A stretch of 64,000 bases of DNA from Erythrobacter sp. (lineage in GTDB: Bacteria; Pseudomonadota; Alphaproteobacteria; Sphingomonadales; Sphingomonadaceae): assembly GCA_029937545.1 (NCBI GenBank), contig JAPYPR010000004.1, positions 1-64,000 on the forward strand, in the 5' to 3' direction. Below are positions 18,661 to 27,851 of this stretch, one piece after another; the first letter of the stretch is position 1; the number at the start of each line of letters is the position of its first letter. The notes below the pieces were generated by a model. That model searched no databases, was not told where the DNA came from, and saw only the letters and a list, made by a program, of their open reading frames with translations. The position numbers and the translations under genes were made by a program.

Positions 18661-19434
18661 TCAGGCGGCGCGCCGCGACAAGTCCTTCGCCTCTTCCAGA
18701 ACCCGCGCGAAACACGCGATCCGAACGGTCTTGGCACCAGCGCGCTTGAGGACCTTCACGCAGGTCGAGGAAGTCGCCCCGCTCGTCAGAACGTCATCCA
18801 CCAACAGGACGTTTGCTCCATCGAGGTCCGCTTTTGCCTTCGGGTTGATCGCAATCGCTCCGGCGAGGACTTTCTTTCGCGCCTTCGCCCCCAAGCCGCC
18901 GAGCGAGGGCGTAGGTTTCGTCCGCACCAGCGCATCGACAACCAATTTCCCGTGACCGAGCTTCTCCAGCTCCCGCCCCAGCAGTGCTGCCTGGTTATAT
19001 CCCCTCTGCCTCAAGCGCTGGCGATGAAGCGGCACCGGCACGATGATCCGATTTTCTCCCGCCCCGGTTTCAGGAATGCGCGCAGCGATCAGGCGCCCCA
19101 ACATCGGGGCGAGTGCGATCCGGCGGCCATGTTTCAGTGCGAGAATTAGCTTTCTCGCGGTCTCACCATAGAGTGTTCCTGCCGAAATCCCGTCATGGAC
19201 CGGGGGATCAGCAAGGCACGGCGCGCAAATCGCTCCGTGCTTCGGCCCGCTGTCGCCGAACGGGCGTTGGCAAAGGCGGCAATTGGGTTCCGCGGGGATG
19301 ACCAGCTCATCCCAGCAGGCGTGGCACAGGCCGCCCTGTTCGCCCACGCTATCGCCACATGCCGGACACCGCGGCGGGTAGATGAAGTCCACCACCGGCG
19401 CGAGGCTTTCGGCGAGGAAGCGTCTTGTCGACAT
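18661..19434 (-). CDS. comF: ComF family phosphoribosyltransferase-like protein
   Basis: A 257-residue ComF-family protein. An N-terminal double zinc ribbon (CPACG, CHACW, CRLCQ, CAPC; residues about 22-66) is followed by a type I phosphoribosyltransferase fold whose PRPP loop is VLLVDDVLTSGAT near residue 210. ComF homologues are needed for DNA uptake in several naturally competent bacteria, although the biochemical activity is unclear. The start is ATG 19434 (MSTRRFLAES); upstream open frame overlaps the divergent methyltransferase. The two start codons are 54 bases apart, so promoters overlap. Confidence 0.9.
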   Translation of the reverse strand: MSTRRFLAESLAPVVDFIYPPRCPACGDSVGEQGGLCHACWDELVIPAEPNCRLCQRPFGDSGPKHGAICAPCLADPPVHDGISAGTLYGETARKLILALKHGRRIALAPMLGRLIAARIPETGAGENRIIVPVPLHRQRLRQRGYNQAALLGRELEKLGHGKLVVDALVRTKPTPSLGGLGAKARKKVLAGAIAINPKAKADLDGANVLLVDDVLTSGATSSTCVKVLKRAGAKTVRIACFARVLEEAKDLSRRAA

Positions 19435-19488
19435 CGAAACCTGATGCCTGTCTTGCGCGCCTCCTGCAAGCACGGCAGGGGACGCAGT

Positions 19489-20247
19489 ATGGCCAGCACG
19501 CCCCCGCCCCGCATTTTCTCGCGCCGCCGCCGCATTGCCGGAGTGCGCCGCGCACGGGTTCGCCAGTCGCAGCGCGATGCCGCGCGCTACATCTTGCAGG
19601 ATATGGTCGAGGATGTGCTCGAGCGGCTCGAATTCATGCGCCTGTCGCCGGCCCGCGCGCTGGTGATCGGCGACTGGACTGGTACGCTCGCGCTGTCGCT
19701 GCGTGGGCTCGGCGCCGAGGTGGAGGAGGCCGATGTCGCTACGCTGGACGAGGAGCAGCCCCTGCCGGGCAACCCCTACGACCTCATCGTTTCGCTTGCT
19801 TCGCTCGACCGGGTGAACGATCTGCCGGGTGCCCTCCTCCATCTTCGCGGCGCGCTGAATGAGGGCGGCATCCTGATCGCGAGCGTGGTCGGGGCCGGAA
19901 GCCTCGCCAATCTGCGGACCGCAATGATCGCCAGCGAGCCGGACCGGCCGGCGGCGCGGATGCATCCGCTGATCGACAACGCGGCGGCCTCCGCCCTGCT
20001 CCAGCGTGCCCTGTTCCGGCGGCAAGTGGTCGATGGACGGTCGTTGAGCGTGTCCTACGGCAGCCTCGATCGGCTGGTCTCCGACCTCCGCGACCAGGGC
20101 CTCGGCAGCTCGCTCGCCAGCCCGGCACCGCCGCTCGGCAAGGCCGCACTGGAGCGAGCGCGGGAGGCTTTCCTGCGCTCCGCCAATGGCAAGGGCCGCG
20201 TCGTCGAAACCTTCGAGATTCTGACTCTAACTGGTTGGAAAGACTAG
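19489..20247 (+). CDS. SAM-dependent methyltransferase, NDUFAF5/BioC-like
   Basis: A 252-residue class I methyltransferase fold, somewhat degenerate. An N-terminal basic segment leads to LVIGDWTGTLALSL, which takes the place of the glycine-rich SAM motif (about residues 58-70), then DLIVSLASLDRVNDLPGAL, matching the post-motif III region of the NDUFAF5/BioC group. In alphaproteobacteria this family sits beside comF, as here. The substrate is unknown, and the NDUFAF5 relationship hints at protein arginine or quinone-complex assembly. ATG 19489 follows AGGGGA. An ATG at 19444 is an alternative. It ends with a 4-base overlap with ppdK on the other strand. Confidence 0.8.
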   Translation: MASTPPPRIFSRRRRIAGVRRARVRQSQRDAARYILQDMVEDVLERLEFMRLSPARALVIGDWTGTLALSLRGLGAEVEEADVATLDEEQPLPGNPYDLIVSLASLDRVNDLPGALLHLRGALNEGGILIASVVGAGSLANLRTAMIASEPDRPAARMHPLIDNAAASALLQRALFRRQVVDGRSLSVSYGSLDRLVSDLRDQGLGSSLASPAPPLGKAALERAREAFLRSANGKGRVVETFEILTLTGWKD

Positions 20248-22919
20248 CGTAGGCTCGCCTGTGCCGCTGCGAGGCGCGCGATCGGCACGCGGTAGGGGGA
20301 GGCACTGACGTAGTCGAGCCCGGTCTTCTCGCAGAACGCGATGCTGGCCGGGTCGCCGCCATGTTCGCCGCAAATGCCAAGCTTCAGCCCATCGCGTGTC
20401 GCCCGCCCGCGTTCGCTCGCCAGCTCGACCAGCTGGCCGACACCGTCGATGTCGAGGCTGACGAAGGGATCGCGCGCGAAGATGCCCTTGTCGACATAGG
20501 TCGTCAGGAAGCGACCAGCATCGTCGCGGCTGACACCGAGTGTGGTCTGCGTAAGGTCGTTGGTTCCGAAGCTGAAGAATTCGGCGGATTCCGCTATGTC
20601 GCCCGCCATCAGGGCCGCGCGCGGTAGCTCGATCATCGTGCCCACAAGATAGTCGACGGTGCAGCCTTTATCCGCGAACACCTGCTGCGCGGCGCGGTCC
20701 ACCACATCCTTGAGCAGCTCCAGCTCGCGCTTCGTAGCGACCAGCGGGATCATCACCTCGGGCACTGGCGCCTCGTCGCTGGCCTTCGCCACCTCGCAAG
20801 CCGCTTCGAAGATCGCGCGCGCCTGCATCTCGTAGATCTCGGGATAGGTGATCCCGAGGCGGCACCCGCGATGGCCGAGCATAGGGTTGAACTCGTGCAG
20901 CTCGTTCGCGCGGCGGCGCAGCTTGTCGATGCTGACGCCGGTCGCCTCGGCCAGCTCTTCGAACTCCGTATCGCCATGCGGCAGGAACTCGTGGAGCGGC
21001 GGGTCGAGCAGGCGGATCGTGCAGGGTAGCCCCGCCATCACTTCGAAGATCTTCACGAAGTCGCCACGCTGTTCGGGCAGCAGCTTGTCGAGCGCGGCGC
21101 GGCGGCCGGCCTCGTTTTCGGCGAGGATCATCTCGCGCACAGCGCTGATCCGGTTCGCGTCGAAGAACATGTGCTCCGTACGACAGAGGCCGATGCCTTC
21201 CGCCCCGAACTGGCGCGCCATCTTGCACTCGGTTTCGGTCTCGGCATTGGTGCGCACGCGCATGCGGCGGTGCTTGTCGGCCCATTCCATTAGGGTGCCG
21301 AAATCGCCTGCGAGCTCCGGCTCGATGGTGGCGACTTCGCCCGCCATCACCTGGCCGTTGGCGCCGTCGATGGTGATGACATCGCCTTCGGAAAGCTCGC
21401 GATTGCCGATAGTTAGCGTGCGCGCTTTCCCTTCCTCTGGGCGCGCAATCGCAACCTGCGACGCGCCTGAAACACAGGGCCGCCCCATGCCGCGCGCGAC
21501 CACGGCAGCGTGGCTCGTCATCCCGCCGCGGGCGGTAAGGATGCCGGTCGCCGCATGCATGCCGTGGATGTCCTCGGGGCTGGTCTCGACCCGCACGAGC
21601 ACGACCTTCTCGCCGCGATTGGCCCACAGTTCGGCAGTGTCGGCATCGAGCACGATCTTGCCGCTGGCCGCGCCGGGCGAGGCCGGCAGGCCGGTGGTCA
21701 GCACGTCGCGCGGCGCTTCGGGATCGAGCGTCGGGTGCAGCAGCTGGTCGAGCGCCATCGGGTCGACGCGCAGGATCGCGGTTTTCTCGTCGATCAGCCC
21801 CTCGCCCACCATGTCGACCGCCATCTTGAGCGCGGCCTTGGCCGTGCGCTTGCCGTTGCGGGTCTGGAGCAGCCACAGCTTGCCCTGCTGCACGGTGAAT
21901 TCGATGTCCTGCATGTCCTTGTAGTGCTTTTCGAGCAGCTCGAAGACATGGGCGAGTTCGCCGAAGGCATCGGGCATGGCTTCTTCCATGCTTGGCTTGT
22001 CGGCCCCGGCGGCTTCGCGGCGCGCCTGGGTAAGGTATTGCGGCGTGCGGATGCCGGCGACCACATCCTCTCCCTGCGCATTGACCAGCCATTCGCCGTA
22101 ATAGGCCTTCTCGCCGGTCGAAGGGTCGCGGGTGAAGGCGACGCCGGTCGCGCTGGTATCGCCCATATTGCCGAACACCATCGCCTGCACATTCACCGCC
22201 GTGCCCATGTCATGCGGAATGTCGTTGAGGCGGCGGTAGATTTTGGCGCGCTCGGTATCCCAGCTGTCGAATACGGCGCTGATTGCGCCCCAGAGCTGTT
22301 CGATGGGGTCCTGCGGGAACGGCTTGCCGAGCTCCTGCTCGACGATGCTTTTGTACTCCGCGACGAGCGTCTTCCACTCCTCGGCGCTCAGCTCGGTATC
22401 GGCGTAATAGCCTGCGTCTTCCTTGGCGATTTCCAGCGCTTCCTCGAACAGGCCATGATCGACGCCCAGAACCACGTCGCCATACATCTGGATGAAGCGG
22501 CGGTAGCTGTCCCAGGCGAAGCGTTCGTCGCCGCTGGTGTTGGCGAGGCCCTCGACCGTTTCGTCGTTCAGGCCCAGATTGAGGACGGTATCCATCATGC
22601 CGGGCATCGAGATCGCCGCGCCCGAACGGACCGACACGAGCAGCGGATCGGATGGATCGCCGAACCCCTTGCCCACGGTGCGTTCGACGTGCTTGAGCGC
22701 TTCAGCAACGTCCTCGCGCAGCTTCGGGCTGAAGTCCGAGCCACCTGCCAGATACTTCAGGCATTCCTCGGTCGCGATGGTGAAGCCGGGAGGCACGGGC
22801 AGGCCGATGCTGGCCATCTCGGCAAGGTTCGCGCCTTTGCCGCCAGTAATGGTCTTGTCCTTCTGGCGCGCATTCGTATGCGGGGCGTCGCCGCCGAAGG
22901 TGAAGACTGTGTCGGTCAT
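20244..22919 (-). CDS. ppdK: pyruvate, phosphate dikinase
   Basis: An 891-residue three-domain enzyme interconverting pyruvate, ATP and phosphate with phosphoenolpyruvate, AMP and pyrophosphate. The N-terminal ATP-grasp domain starts at FGGDAP..GGKGANLAEM; the swivelling phosphohistidine domain has GGMTSHAAVVARGMGRPC with the catalytic His near residue 470; the C-terminal PEP/pyruvate barrel has GTMIELPRAALMAG and the Cys proton donor region CGEHGGDPASI. It supplies gluconeogenic PEP. ATG 22919 follows AGGATGA. It lies 120 bases downstream of glyS, with a perfect palindrome in that gap that may control it separately from the glycyl-tRNA synthetase genes. Confidence 0.96.
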   Translation of the reverse strand: MTDTVFTFGGDAPHTNARQKDKTITGGKGANLAEMASIGLPVPPGFTIATEECLKYLAGGSDFSPKLREDVAEALKHVERTVGKGFGDPSDPLLVSVRSGAAISMPGMMDTVLNLGLNDETVEGLANTSGDERFAWDSYRRFIQMYGDVVLGVDHGLFEEALEIAKEDAGYYADTELSAEEWKTLVAEYKSIVEQELGKPFPQDPIEQLWGAISAVFDSWDTERAKIYRRLNDIPHDMGTAVNVQAMVFGNMGDTSATGVAFTRDPSTGEKAYYGEWLVNAQGEDVVAGIRTPQYLTQARREAAGADKPSMEEAMPDAFGELAHVFELLEKHYKDMQDIEFTVQQGKLWLLQTRNGKRTAKAALKMAVDMVGEGLIDEKTAILRVDPMALDQLLHPTLDPEAPRDVLTTGLPASPGAASGKIVLDADTAELWANRGEKVVLVRVETSPEDIHGMHAATGILTARGGMTSHAAVVARGMGRPCVSGASQVAIARPEEGKARTLTIGNRELSEGDVITIDGANGQVMAGEVATIEPELAGDFGTLMEWADKHRRMRVRTNAETETECKMARQFGAEGIGLCRTEHMFFDANRISAVREMILAENEAGRRAALDKLLPEQRGDFVKIFEVMAGLPCTIRLLDPPLHEFLPHGDTEFEELAEATGVSIDKLRRRANELHEFNPMLGHRGCRLGITYPEIYEMQARAIFEAACEVAKASDEAPVPEVMIPLVATKRELELLKDVVDRAAQQVFADKGCTVDYLVGTMIELPRAALMAGDIAESAEFFSFGTNDLTQTTLGVSRDDAGRFLTTYVDKGIFARDPFVSLDIDGVGQLVELASERGRATRDGLKLGICGEHGGDPASIAFCEKTGLDYVSASPYRVPIARLAAAQASLR

Positions 22920-22951
22920 ATCGTCATCCTGTGCATGGACCACCGACCGGC

Positions 22952-22967
22952 CTGTTTTGCAAAACAG
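22952..22967. promoter_or_regulatory. palindromic operator candidate upstream of ppdK
   Basis: CTGTTTTGCAAAACAG is a perfect 16-bp palindrome 33 bases before the ppdK start codon. The TTTGCAAA core matches the recognition core of RamB/ScfR-type regulators of acetate and short-chain acyl metabolism. The assignment is inference. Confidence 0.45.
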
Positions 22968-23038
22968 CAGCTGGAAGCCATGTCCTTGTAATCGAGTGAA
23001 TATTCGACCGATGAAGCTTCGGGAGTGTCACCTTCCGC

Positions 23039-25357
23039 CTAGCCCTCGATCCGGCTGAAATCGGCAACTTTGTGTACTGCAGCACGAAAAGCTGCAAGCA
23101 GGTCCAGCCGGTGTGCCCGCTTGTTTTCTTCATCTGCATTTACCGTGACTTCTTCGAAGAACCGGTCGATCGGACCGCGCAGGCTGGCCAGCGCCGCCAT
23201 AGCCGCGCCGAAGTCCTCCGCTGCGATGGCTTGTGAAGCAGCCGGTTCGGAAGTGTCGAGCGCATCCATTAGCGCCTTTTCGGCAGGTTCGGGCGTGTAG
23301 GAAAGCTCCTTCGCGTGCCGCTCGGACATTTTCGCGTCGATCACCGCCTTCATGTCGGGATCGTCGACCAGCGCCAGCGGATCTTCCTCGCCGGTCTTCG
23401 CGATCTCGCCCTCCGCGCCGTGCCAGTCCTCCTTCTTGAGGATATTGGCCGCGCGTTTGTAGCCGGCGAGAAGGTTGGCGCCGTCTTCGGTCTCCATGAA
23501 GGACTGAAGCGCCTTCACGCGGGCGAGCAAGCGGACGAGATCGTCCTCGCCGCCGAGCGCGAAGATGGCGTCGATCAGATCGTGGCGGACGCCCGCCTCG
23601 CGCTGCTGGACCTTGAGGCGGTCAATCAAGAATTCTGACAGGGGTTGCTGAGCGTCACTAATGCCCCGGTTAATCTTCTCTGCTTCGAACGACCAGTTGT
23701 GAATGTCCTCTGGACCGATGCCGAGAGATTCATCTTGGTCAGGGCGGTCAGGATAGCGATAGCCTTCGAAACCCAATAGCTTCTCACCATAGCGTTTGAG
23801 ACGAGCGATTAAAGCACTCGCGTAGTGCCCTTCAGACGCCCAAGCGTGCAAATCTTCCCAACTCGAGCGAAGATTGTTTTTGGTGATGAGGCGAATGATC
23901 GCCAATTCAGCCCGTCGAAGGGCGAAAGGATCCTTTGAGCCAGAGGGCTTTTCGCCAATCACAAAAAAGCCTGAGAGGGTATCCAGCTTGTCCGCCAAGC
24001 TCAGTGCAACCGTCACCGGAGCAGTCGGCACATCATCGCCCTGCCCGACCGGCTTGTAATGATCGCGGATCGCATCGGCGACGGCATCGGGCAGCCCCTC
24101 GGCGCGGGCGTAGTAGCCGCCCATCAGGCCCTGCAGTTCGGGAAACTCGCCGACCATCTCGGTGACGAGATCGGCCTTGCACAGCTCGGCGGCCTGACGA
24201 GCAAGCTTGGGGTCGCAATTCGGCACGATCCCTTCGGTCGCCAACCATTCGGCCAGCTTGGCCACACGCTCCACCCTGTCGGCGACGGTGCCGAGCTTCT
24301 CGTGGAAGGTGATCCGCTCCAACCCCTTGGCATGCTCGGCGAGCGTTTTCTTGCGGTCGACGTCCCAGAAAAAGCGCGCGTCGGACAGGCGCGCGGCGAG
24401 GACCTTGCGGTTGCCGTCGACCACGCGCGCGCCGCCATCTTCCGCCTCGATGTTGGCGGTGCACATGAAGGCGTTGGCAAGTTCGCCTTTCGCATCTTCG
24501 CAGACGAAATACTTCTGGTTCACGCGCGCGGTCAGCTGGATCGTCTCGGGCGGAACCTCGAGGAAGTCCTCCTCGAACCGGCCGAGCAGTGGGACGGGCC
24601 ATTCGGTCAGGCCTGCGTTCTCGACCACCAGACCTTCGTCCTCGACCAGCTTGAGGCCGGCTTCGCTGGCGACCTTGGCGGCGCCCGAGCGGATCAGGTC
24701 CTGCCGTTCCTCATGGTCGACGATGACGTGGCCTGCGCGCAGCTTCATCGCATAGTCGTCGGCATTGCCGATGGTGATGTCGCCCGAATGGTGGAAGCGG
24801 TGGCCCAGCGTGACCGACCCCGAGGTGACGCCGTGCACCACGCATTCGACAACCTCGTCACCGAGCAGCGCCACAATACCCGAAAGCGGGCGAACCCAGC
24901 GCAGGCTCTCGGTGCTGATCGAGGCAGCGCCCCAGCGCATCGACTTGGGCCAGCTGAAATCGCGGACGATCACGGGAATCGCCTCGGCGAGCAGGTCCTT
25001 CGTCGCGCGGCCGGGGATGTTCTTGACAGCGAAATAGGTCTCGCGGCCCTTCACCTCGCGGATCTCGAGATCGCCCTTCTCGACACCGGCCTTGCGGCAG
25101 AACCCGTCCAGCGCCTGATCGGGCGCGCCGACCGGCGGGCCCTTCAGTTCCTCGCTGACAGCCTCGGTGGTTTCGGGAAGGCTGCGCGCGATCAGTGCGA
25201 GGCGGCGTGGGGTCGACCATACGGTGATCTCGCCAATCTCGACACCGGCTGCATCCATCTCGCGACGGAACAGCTTTTCGAGCTCGGCGCGCGCCCCTGC
25301 CTGCATTCGGGCAGGGATTTCTTCGGAGCGGAGTTCAAGCAGGAAGTCGGAGCTCAT
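23039..25357 (-). CDS. glyS: glycyl-tRNA synthetase beta subunit
   Basis: A 772-residue beta subunit of the alpha2-beta2 glycyl-tRNA synthetase; it binds tRNA-Gly. It opens with [15 protein letters not shown] and contains the HD-like region and a C-terminal anticodon-binding DALR-type segment (about residues 650-760). ATG 25357 overlaps the glyQ stop as ATGA. A stretch of about 370 bases (23.63-24.01 kb) has roughly 50% GC against about 70% in flanking parts of the same gene, yet the reading frame and protein are intact, suggesting allelic recombination with a relative. Order glyQ-glyS-ppdK is common in Sphingomonadales. Confidence 0.96.
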   Translation of the reverse strand: MSSDFLLELRSEEIPARMQAGARAELEKLFRREMDAAGVEIGEITVWSTPRRLALIARSLPETTEAVSEELKGPPVGAPDQALDGFCRKAGVEKGDLEIREVKGRETYFAVKNIPGRATKDLLAEAIPVIVRDFSWPKSMRWGAASISTESLRWVRPLSGIVALLGDEVVECVVHGVTSGSVTLGHRFHHSGDITIGNADDYAMKLRAGHVIVDHEERQDLIRSGAAKVASEAGLKLVEDEGLVVENAGLTEWPVPLLGRFEEDFLEVPPETIQLTARVNQKYFVCEDAKGELANAFMCTANIEAEDGGARVVDGNRKVLAARLSDARFFWDVDRKKTLAEHAKGLERITFHEKLGTVADRVERVAKLAEWLATEGIVPNCDPKLARQAAELCKADLVTEMVGEFPELQGLMGGYYARAEGLPDAVADAIRDHYKPVGQGDDVPTAPVTVALSLADKLDTLSGFFVIGEKPSGSKDPFALRRAELAIIRLITKNNLRSSWEDLHAWASEGHYASALIARLKRYGEKLLGFEGYRYPDRPDQDESLGIGPEDIHNWSFEAEKINRGISDAQQPLSEFLIDRLKVQQREAGVRHDLIDAIFALGGEDDLVRLLARVKALQSFMETEDGANLLAGYKRAANILKKEDWHGAEGEIAKTGEEDPLALVDDPDMKAVIDAKMSERHAKELSYTPEPAEKALMDALDTSEPAASQAIAAEDFGAAMAALASLRGPIDRFFEEVTVNADEENKRAHRLDLLAAFRAAVHKVADFSRIEG

Positions 25358-26253
25358 TTCGACCACTCCGGATATTTCTCGGCCCAAACAGGCGCTTCCT
25401 TGGCCATATGGGCTTCACAGGATCCACGTGCGAGGTCGCGGACGCGGCCCATGTAGCTGGCGCGTTCCTGCACGCTGATTACGCCGCGAGCCTGCAGCAG
25501 GTTGAAGATGTGGCTGGCCTCGACCGCCTGCTCATACGCGGCGATGGGCACTTCATTGGCGAGCGCATTCCTGCATTCGGCTTCGGCCTTGTTGAACAGG
25601 TCGACCAGCGCATCGGTCTCGGCGACCTCGAAGTTCCACTTCGACATCTGCTTCTCGTTCTCGAGGAAGACGTCGCCATAACTCACGCCCTGCCCGTTGA
25701 AGTCGAGATCGTAGACGTTGTCGACGCCCTGGATGTACATGGCGAGGCGTTCGAGACCGTAGGTCAATTCGCCTGCAACCGGCTTGCAGTCGAAGCCGCC
25801 CATCTGCTGGAAATAGGTGAACTGGGTGACTTCCATCCCGTCGCACCAGACTTCCCAGCCGAGGCCCCAGGCGCCGAGCGTCGGGCTTTCCCAGTCGTCT
25901 TCCACGAAGCGGATGTCGTGCTTGAGCGGATCGATCCCGATCACCTCGAGGCTCTTAAGGTAAAGGTCCTGGATGTCGGGTGGGCTCGGCTTCAGGATGA
26001 CCTGGTACTGGTAATAGTGCTGAAGCCGGTTCGGGTTCTCGCCATAGCGCCCGTCGGTCGGACGACGGCAGGGCTGCACGAAGGCCGCATTCCACGGTTC
26101 CGGCCCCAGCGCGCGCAATGTCGTCGCCGTGTGGAACGTCCCCGCTCCCATGCGCATGTCGTAGGGCTGGAGGATCAGGCAGCCGTGCGTGCTCCAGAAA
26201 TCGTGCAGCGCAAGGATCATGTCCTGGAAGGATTTACGCGGGTCTCGGTCCAT
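25354..26253 (-). CDS. glyQ: glycyl-tRNA synthetase alpha subunit
   Basis: A 299-residue class II catalytic subunit that activates glycine. Diagnostic blocks are [46 protein letters not shown] and [12 protein letters not shown]. Length is normal. ATG 26253 is chosen; an upstream in-frame TTG adds only four residues. Translation is coupled to glyS by an ATGA overlap. The divergent upstream gap of about 190 bases is shared with the UrcA-type gene and holds a group of inverted repeats closer to the latter. Confidence 0.97.
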   Translation of the reverse strand: MDRDPRKSFQDMILALHDFWSTHGCLILQPYDMRMGAGTFHTATTLRALGPEPWNAAFVQPCRRPTDGRYGENPNRLQHYYQYQVILKPSPPDIQDLYLKSLEVIGIDPLKHDIRFVEDDWESPTLGAWGLGWEVWCDGMEVTQFTYFQQMGGFDCKPVAGELTYGLERLAMYIQGVDNVYDLDFNGQGVSYGDVFLENEKQMSKWNFEVAETDALVDLFNKAEAECRNALANEVPIAAYEQAVEASHIFNLLQARGVISVQERASYMGRVRDLARGSCEAHMAKEAPVWAEKYPEWSK

Positions 26254-26337
26254 GGATCGGCGCAATGGCGCAAGGGCGAAAACGCGTCAATGCCGCAGCG
26301 CTCGCGCCCCGCAAAAGGCAGGTCATCAAAACTTTTT

Positions 26338-26398
26338 GTCAGGTTATGTTGACATAGTCAGCGAATCGCGACATATAGTCATAACAACCTGACATAAC
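26338..26398. promoter_or_regulatory. promoter and multi-site operator upstream of UrcA-type gene
   Basis: A sigma-70-like promoter, TTGACA (26349-26354), 17 bases, CATATA (26372-26377), is surrounded by inverted repeats: GTCAGGTT (26338-26345) with AACCTGAC (26386-26393), GTTATGT (26343-26349) with ACATAAC (26392-26398), and TATGT-TG-ACATA across the -35 element. The symmetry argues for a dimeric repressor; its identity is unknown. Confidence 0.55.
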
Positions 26399-26445
26399 GG
26401 AAGGTTACCCTACCACTGGACCGAATATCCAACTGGAGACGACAC

Positions 26446-26763
26446 ATGAAAAAGACCGTACTGATTGCCGCCGCCCTCGCCGTCCTGCCCACGCAGGCCA
26501 TTGCAAGCGACATTCCCTCGATCTCCGTGGAGACCACCGATCTCGACCTTGCCTCGGCGAAAGGTCAGGACCGACTGGAAAGCCGCGTCGAGCGTGCCAT
26601 TCGCAAGGCCTGCACCGTCGGTGGCAAGGGTCTGACCGTCATGGCCGCGGAAAAGCAGTGCCGCGACGAATTGCGTGAGGCCGCGAATGTCGAAATCCGC
26701 CTCGCCATTGCTGCCGCCCGCGAAGACCGTTTCGCAGCGCTAGACGTCGATCCCGACGCCTGA
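26446..26763 (+). CDS. UrcA family protein
   Basis: A 105-residue exported protein with signal peptide MKKTVLIAAALAVLPTQAIA and the UrcA-family pattern: a V.T.DLDLAS segment, then DRLESRVERAIRKAC with a single cysteine, and a second Cys in KQCRDE. Mature size is about 85 residues. The family is abundant in Sphingomonadales and Caulobacterales and has no defined biochemical role. A GGAGA ribosome-binding sequence precedes the ATG. The upstream promoter is embedded in inverted repeats, so expression is probably switched rather than constitutive. Confidence 0.8.
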   Translation: MKKTVLIAAALAVLPTQAIASDIPSISVETTDLDLASAKGQDRLESRVERAIRKACTVGGKGLTVMAAEKQCRDELREAANVEIRLAIAAAREDRFAALDVDPDA

Positions 26764-26832
26764 GCCATCACTTACCGCCGGGGCGGCGTGCCCTACGCGC
26801 CCCCCCCCGACGACCCTGCGAAGAGTTTGTCC

Positions 26833-26973
26833 ATGAGCAACCCGCCCATTATCAAGCGCCAGATGCAAGTGCGCAGCTACAATGTCGCGACGCTGGTCGC
26901 CCTGCGCTCTTTTGTCGTCGTCGCAGCCTTCTTCGTCGGCAACGCCTGGGCACGTATCCGGGGGACTGCATGA
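26833..26973 (+). CDS. small single-helix membrane protein (possible)
   Basis: A 46-residue reading frame whose middle (TLVALRSFVVVAAFFVGNAW) forms one likely membrane helix with basic flanks. Its stop overlaps ATG 26970, upstream of the HTH gene, as ATGA, which suggests coupling with the regulator. No ribosome-binding site is strong and no family was recognised. A run of nine C bases (26810-26818) lies 15 bases before the start. It could be a real small protein or only a leader for the HTH gene. Confidence 0.35.
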   Translation: MSNPPIIKRQMQVRSYNVATLVALRSFVVVAAFFVGNAWARIRGTA

Positions 26974-26987
26974 ATGGAGCAGACTGT

Positions 26988-27185
26988 ATGAAGAACCGCC
27001 TCAAGGTCCTTCGCGCCGAACGCGACTGGAGCCAGGCCGAGCTCGGCATGCGTCTCGACGTGTCGCGGCAAGCGGTAAACGCGATCGAGACCGGCAAGCA
27101 CGATCCTTCGCTTCCCCTCGCTTTCCGCATCGCCCGCCTTTTCGACATGCCCATCGAGGATATTTTCGATGACGAACTTGACTGA
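26988..27185 (+). CDS. Cro/C1-type HTH regulator
   Basis: A 65-residue protein that is almost entirely one XRE-type helix-turn-helix: MKNRLKVLRAERDWSQAELG, then SRQAVNAIETGKHDPSLPLA and FDMPIEDIF. It belongs to the compact YozG-like regulators often paired with a membrane protein gene. ATG 26988 follows GGAG; ATG 26970 overlaps the small ORF stop and would add six residues. Its last 17 bases overlap the membrane-protein gene downstream, so the two are translationally linked. It is a candidate to bind the repeats upstream of the UrcA gene, but no own operator was seen. Confidence 0.85.
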   Translation: MKNRLKVLRAERDWSQAELGMRLDVSRQAVNAIETGKHDPSLPLAFRIARLFDMPIEDIFDDELD

Positions 27186-27822
27186 CTTGGAAGCTCGGGA
27201 AACCGAGCAAGCTTCTCCGTTCCGCCGCTGGCTGGGCGTGGGTACGCTGGGGTTCATCCTCATTGCCCTGCTCGGTTTCGTGACCGGCGTGCTGATGTCT
27301 GCCGCCGAAAAAGGCGGGCTTTCGATGCGCGGCGGCATGCTTCTGATGGTCGCGATCGCTTTGATCGCTCTGTGTGCCTGGGGTATCGTCAGGCTCAGGC
27401 CTGCGTTTCTGACCGGCGAACCGCAATCGGCGAAAACCAGACGCGCCAACTGGGTGCTTGTCGCCTGCGGCGCACTCGGAGGCGTCATCGGCCTGACACT
27501 TTCCATTGCAGGGCTGGCCAACGACGAGAACGGCGTTTTCAGCAACGGATCGCTTTCGCCAACCGTGGCGGTAATCGTCGTCGCCGCCATCGCGCTGCTC
27601 GTGCCGCTTCTGAGCTTCTATTGGTACGCCAATGCCGATGAGTTCGAGAAACGCGCTTCGGGTGATGGCGCCATCATCGCGATGTATGTCTATTCGATAA
27701 TCGCACCATGCTGGTGGCTGCTCGAACGCGCCGCCCTGATCCCGCCGCAGGAACCGATGACCGTGTACCTGCTTGTCATATCAGTCTGGGGTATCGTCTG
27801 GCTGTATCGCAAGGCCAACTGA
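27169..27822 (+). CDS. multi-pass membrane protein
   Basis: A 217-residue integral membrane protein with about six hydrophobic helices and short charged loops. It matches the pattern of membrane proteins that accompany compact XRE regulators, but I could not name a family. It overlaps the HTH gene by 17 bases and is followed 30 bases later by a TraB/GumN lipoprotein gene. A membrane sensor or regulator partner role is inferred from the pairing only. Confidence 0.7.
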   Translation: MTNLTDLEARETEQASPFRRWLGVGTLGFILIALLGFVTGVLMSAAEKGGLSMRGGMLLMVAIALIALCAWGIVRLRPAFLTGEPQSAKTRRANWVLVACGALGGVIGLTLSIAGLANDENGVFSNGSLSPTVAVIVVAAIALLVPLLSFYWYANADEFEKRASGDGAIIAMYVYSIIAPCWWLLERAALIPPQEPMTVYLLVISVWGIVWLYRKAN

Positions 27823-27851
27823 TAGCTTCCTTCACCTGAGAGATAATCGAT

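Noticed and set aside
26810-26818. Run of nine C bases, a possible phase-variation tract
   Set aside because: It lies outside the likely coding start and no frame depends on it; nothing shows switching.
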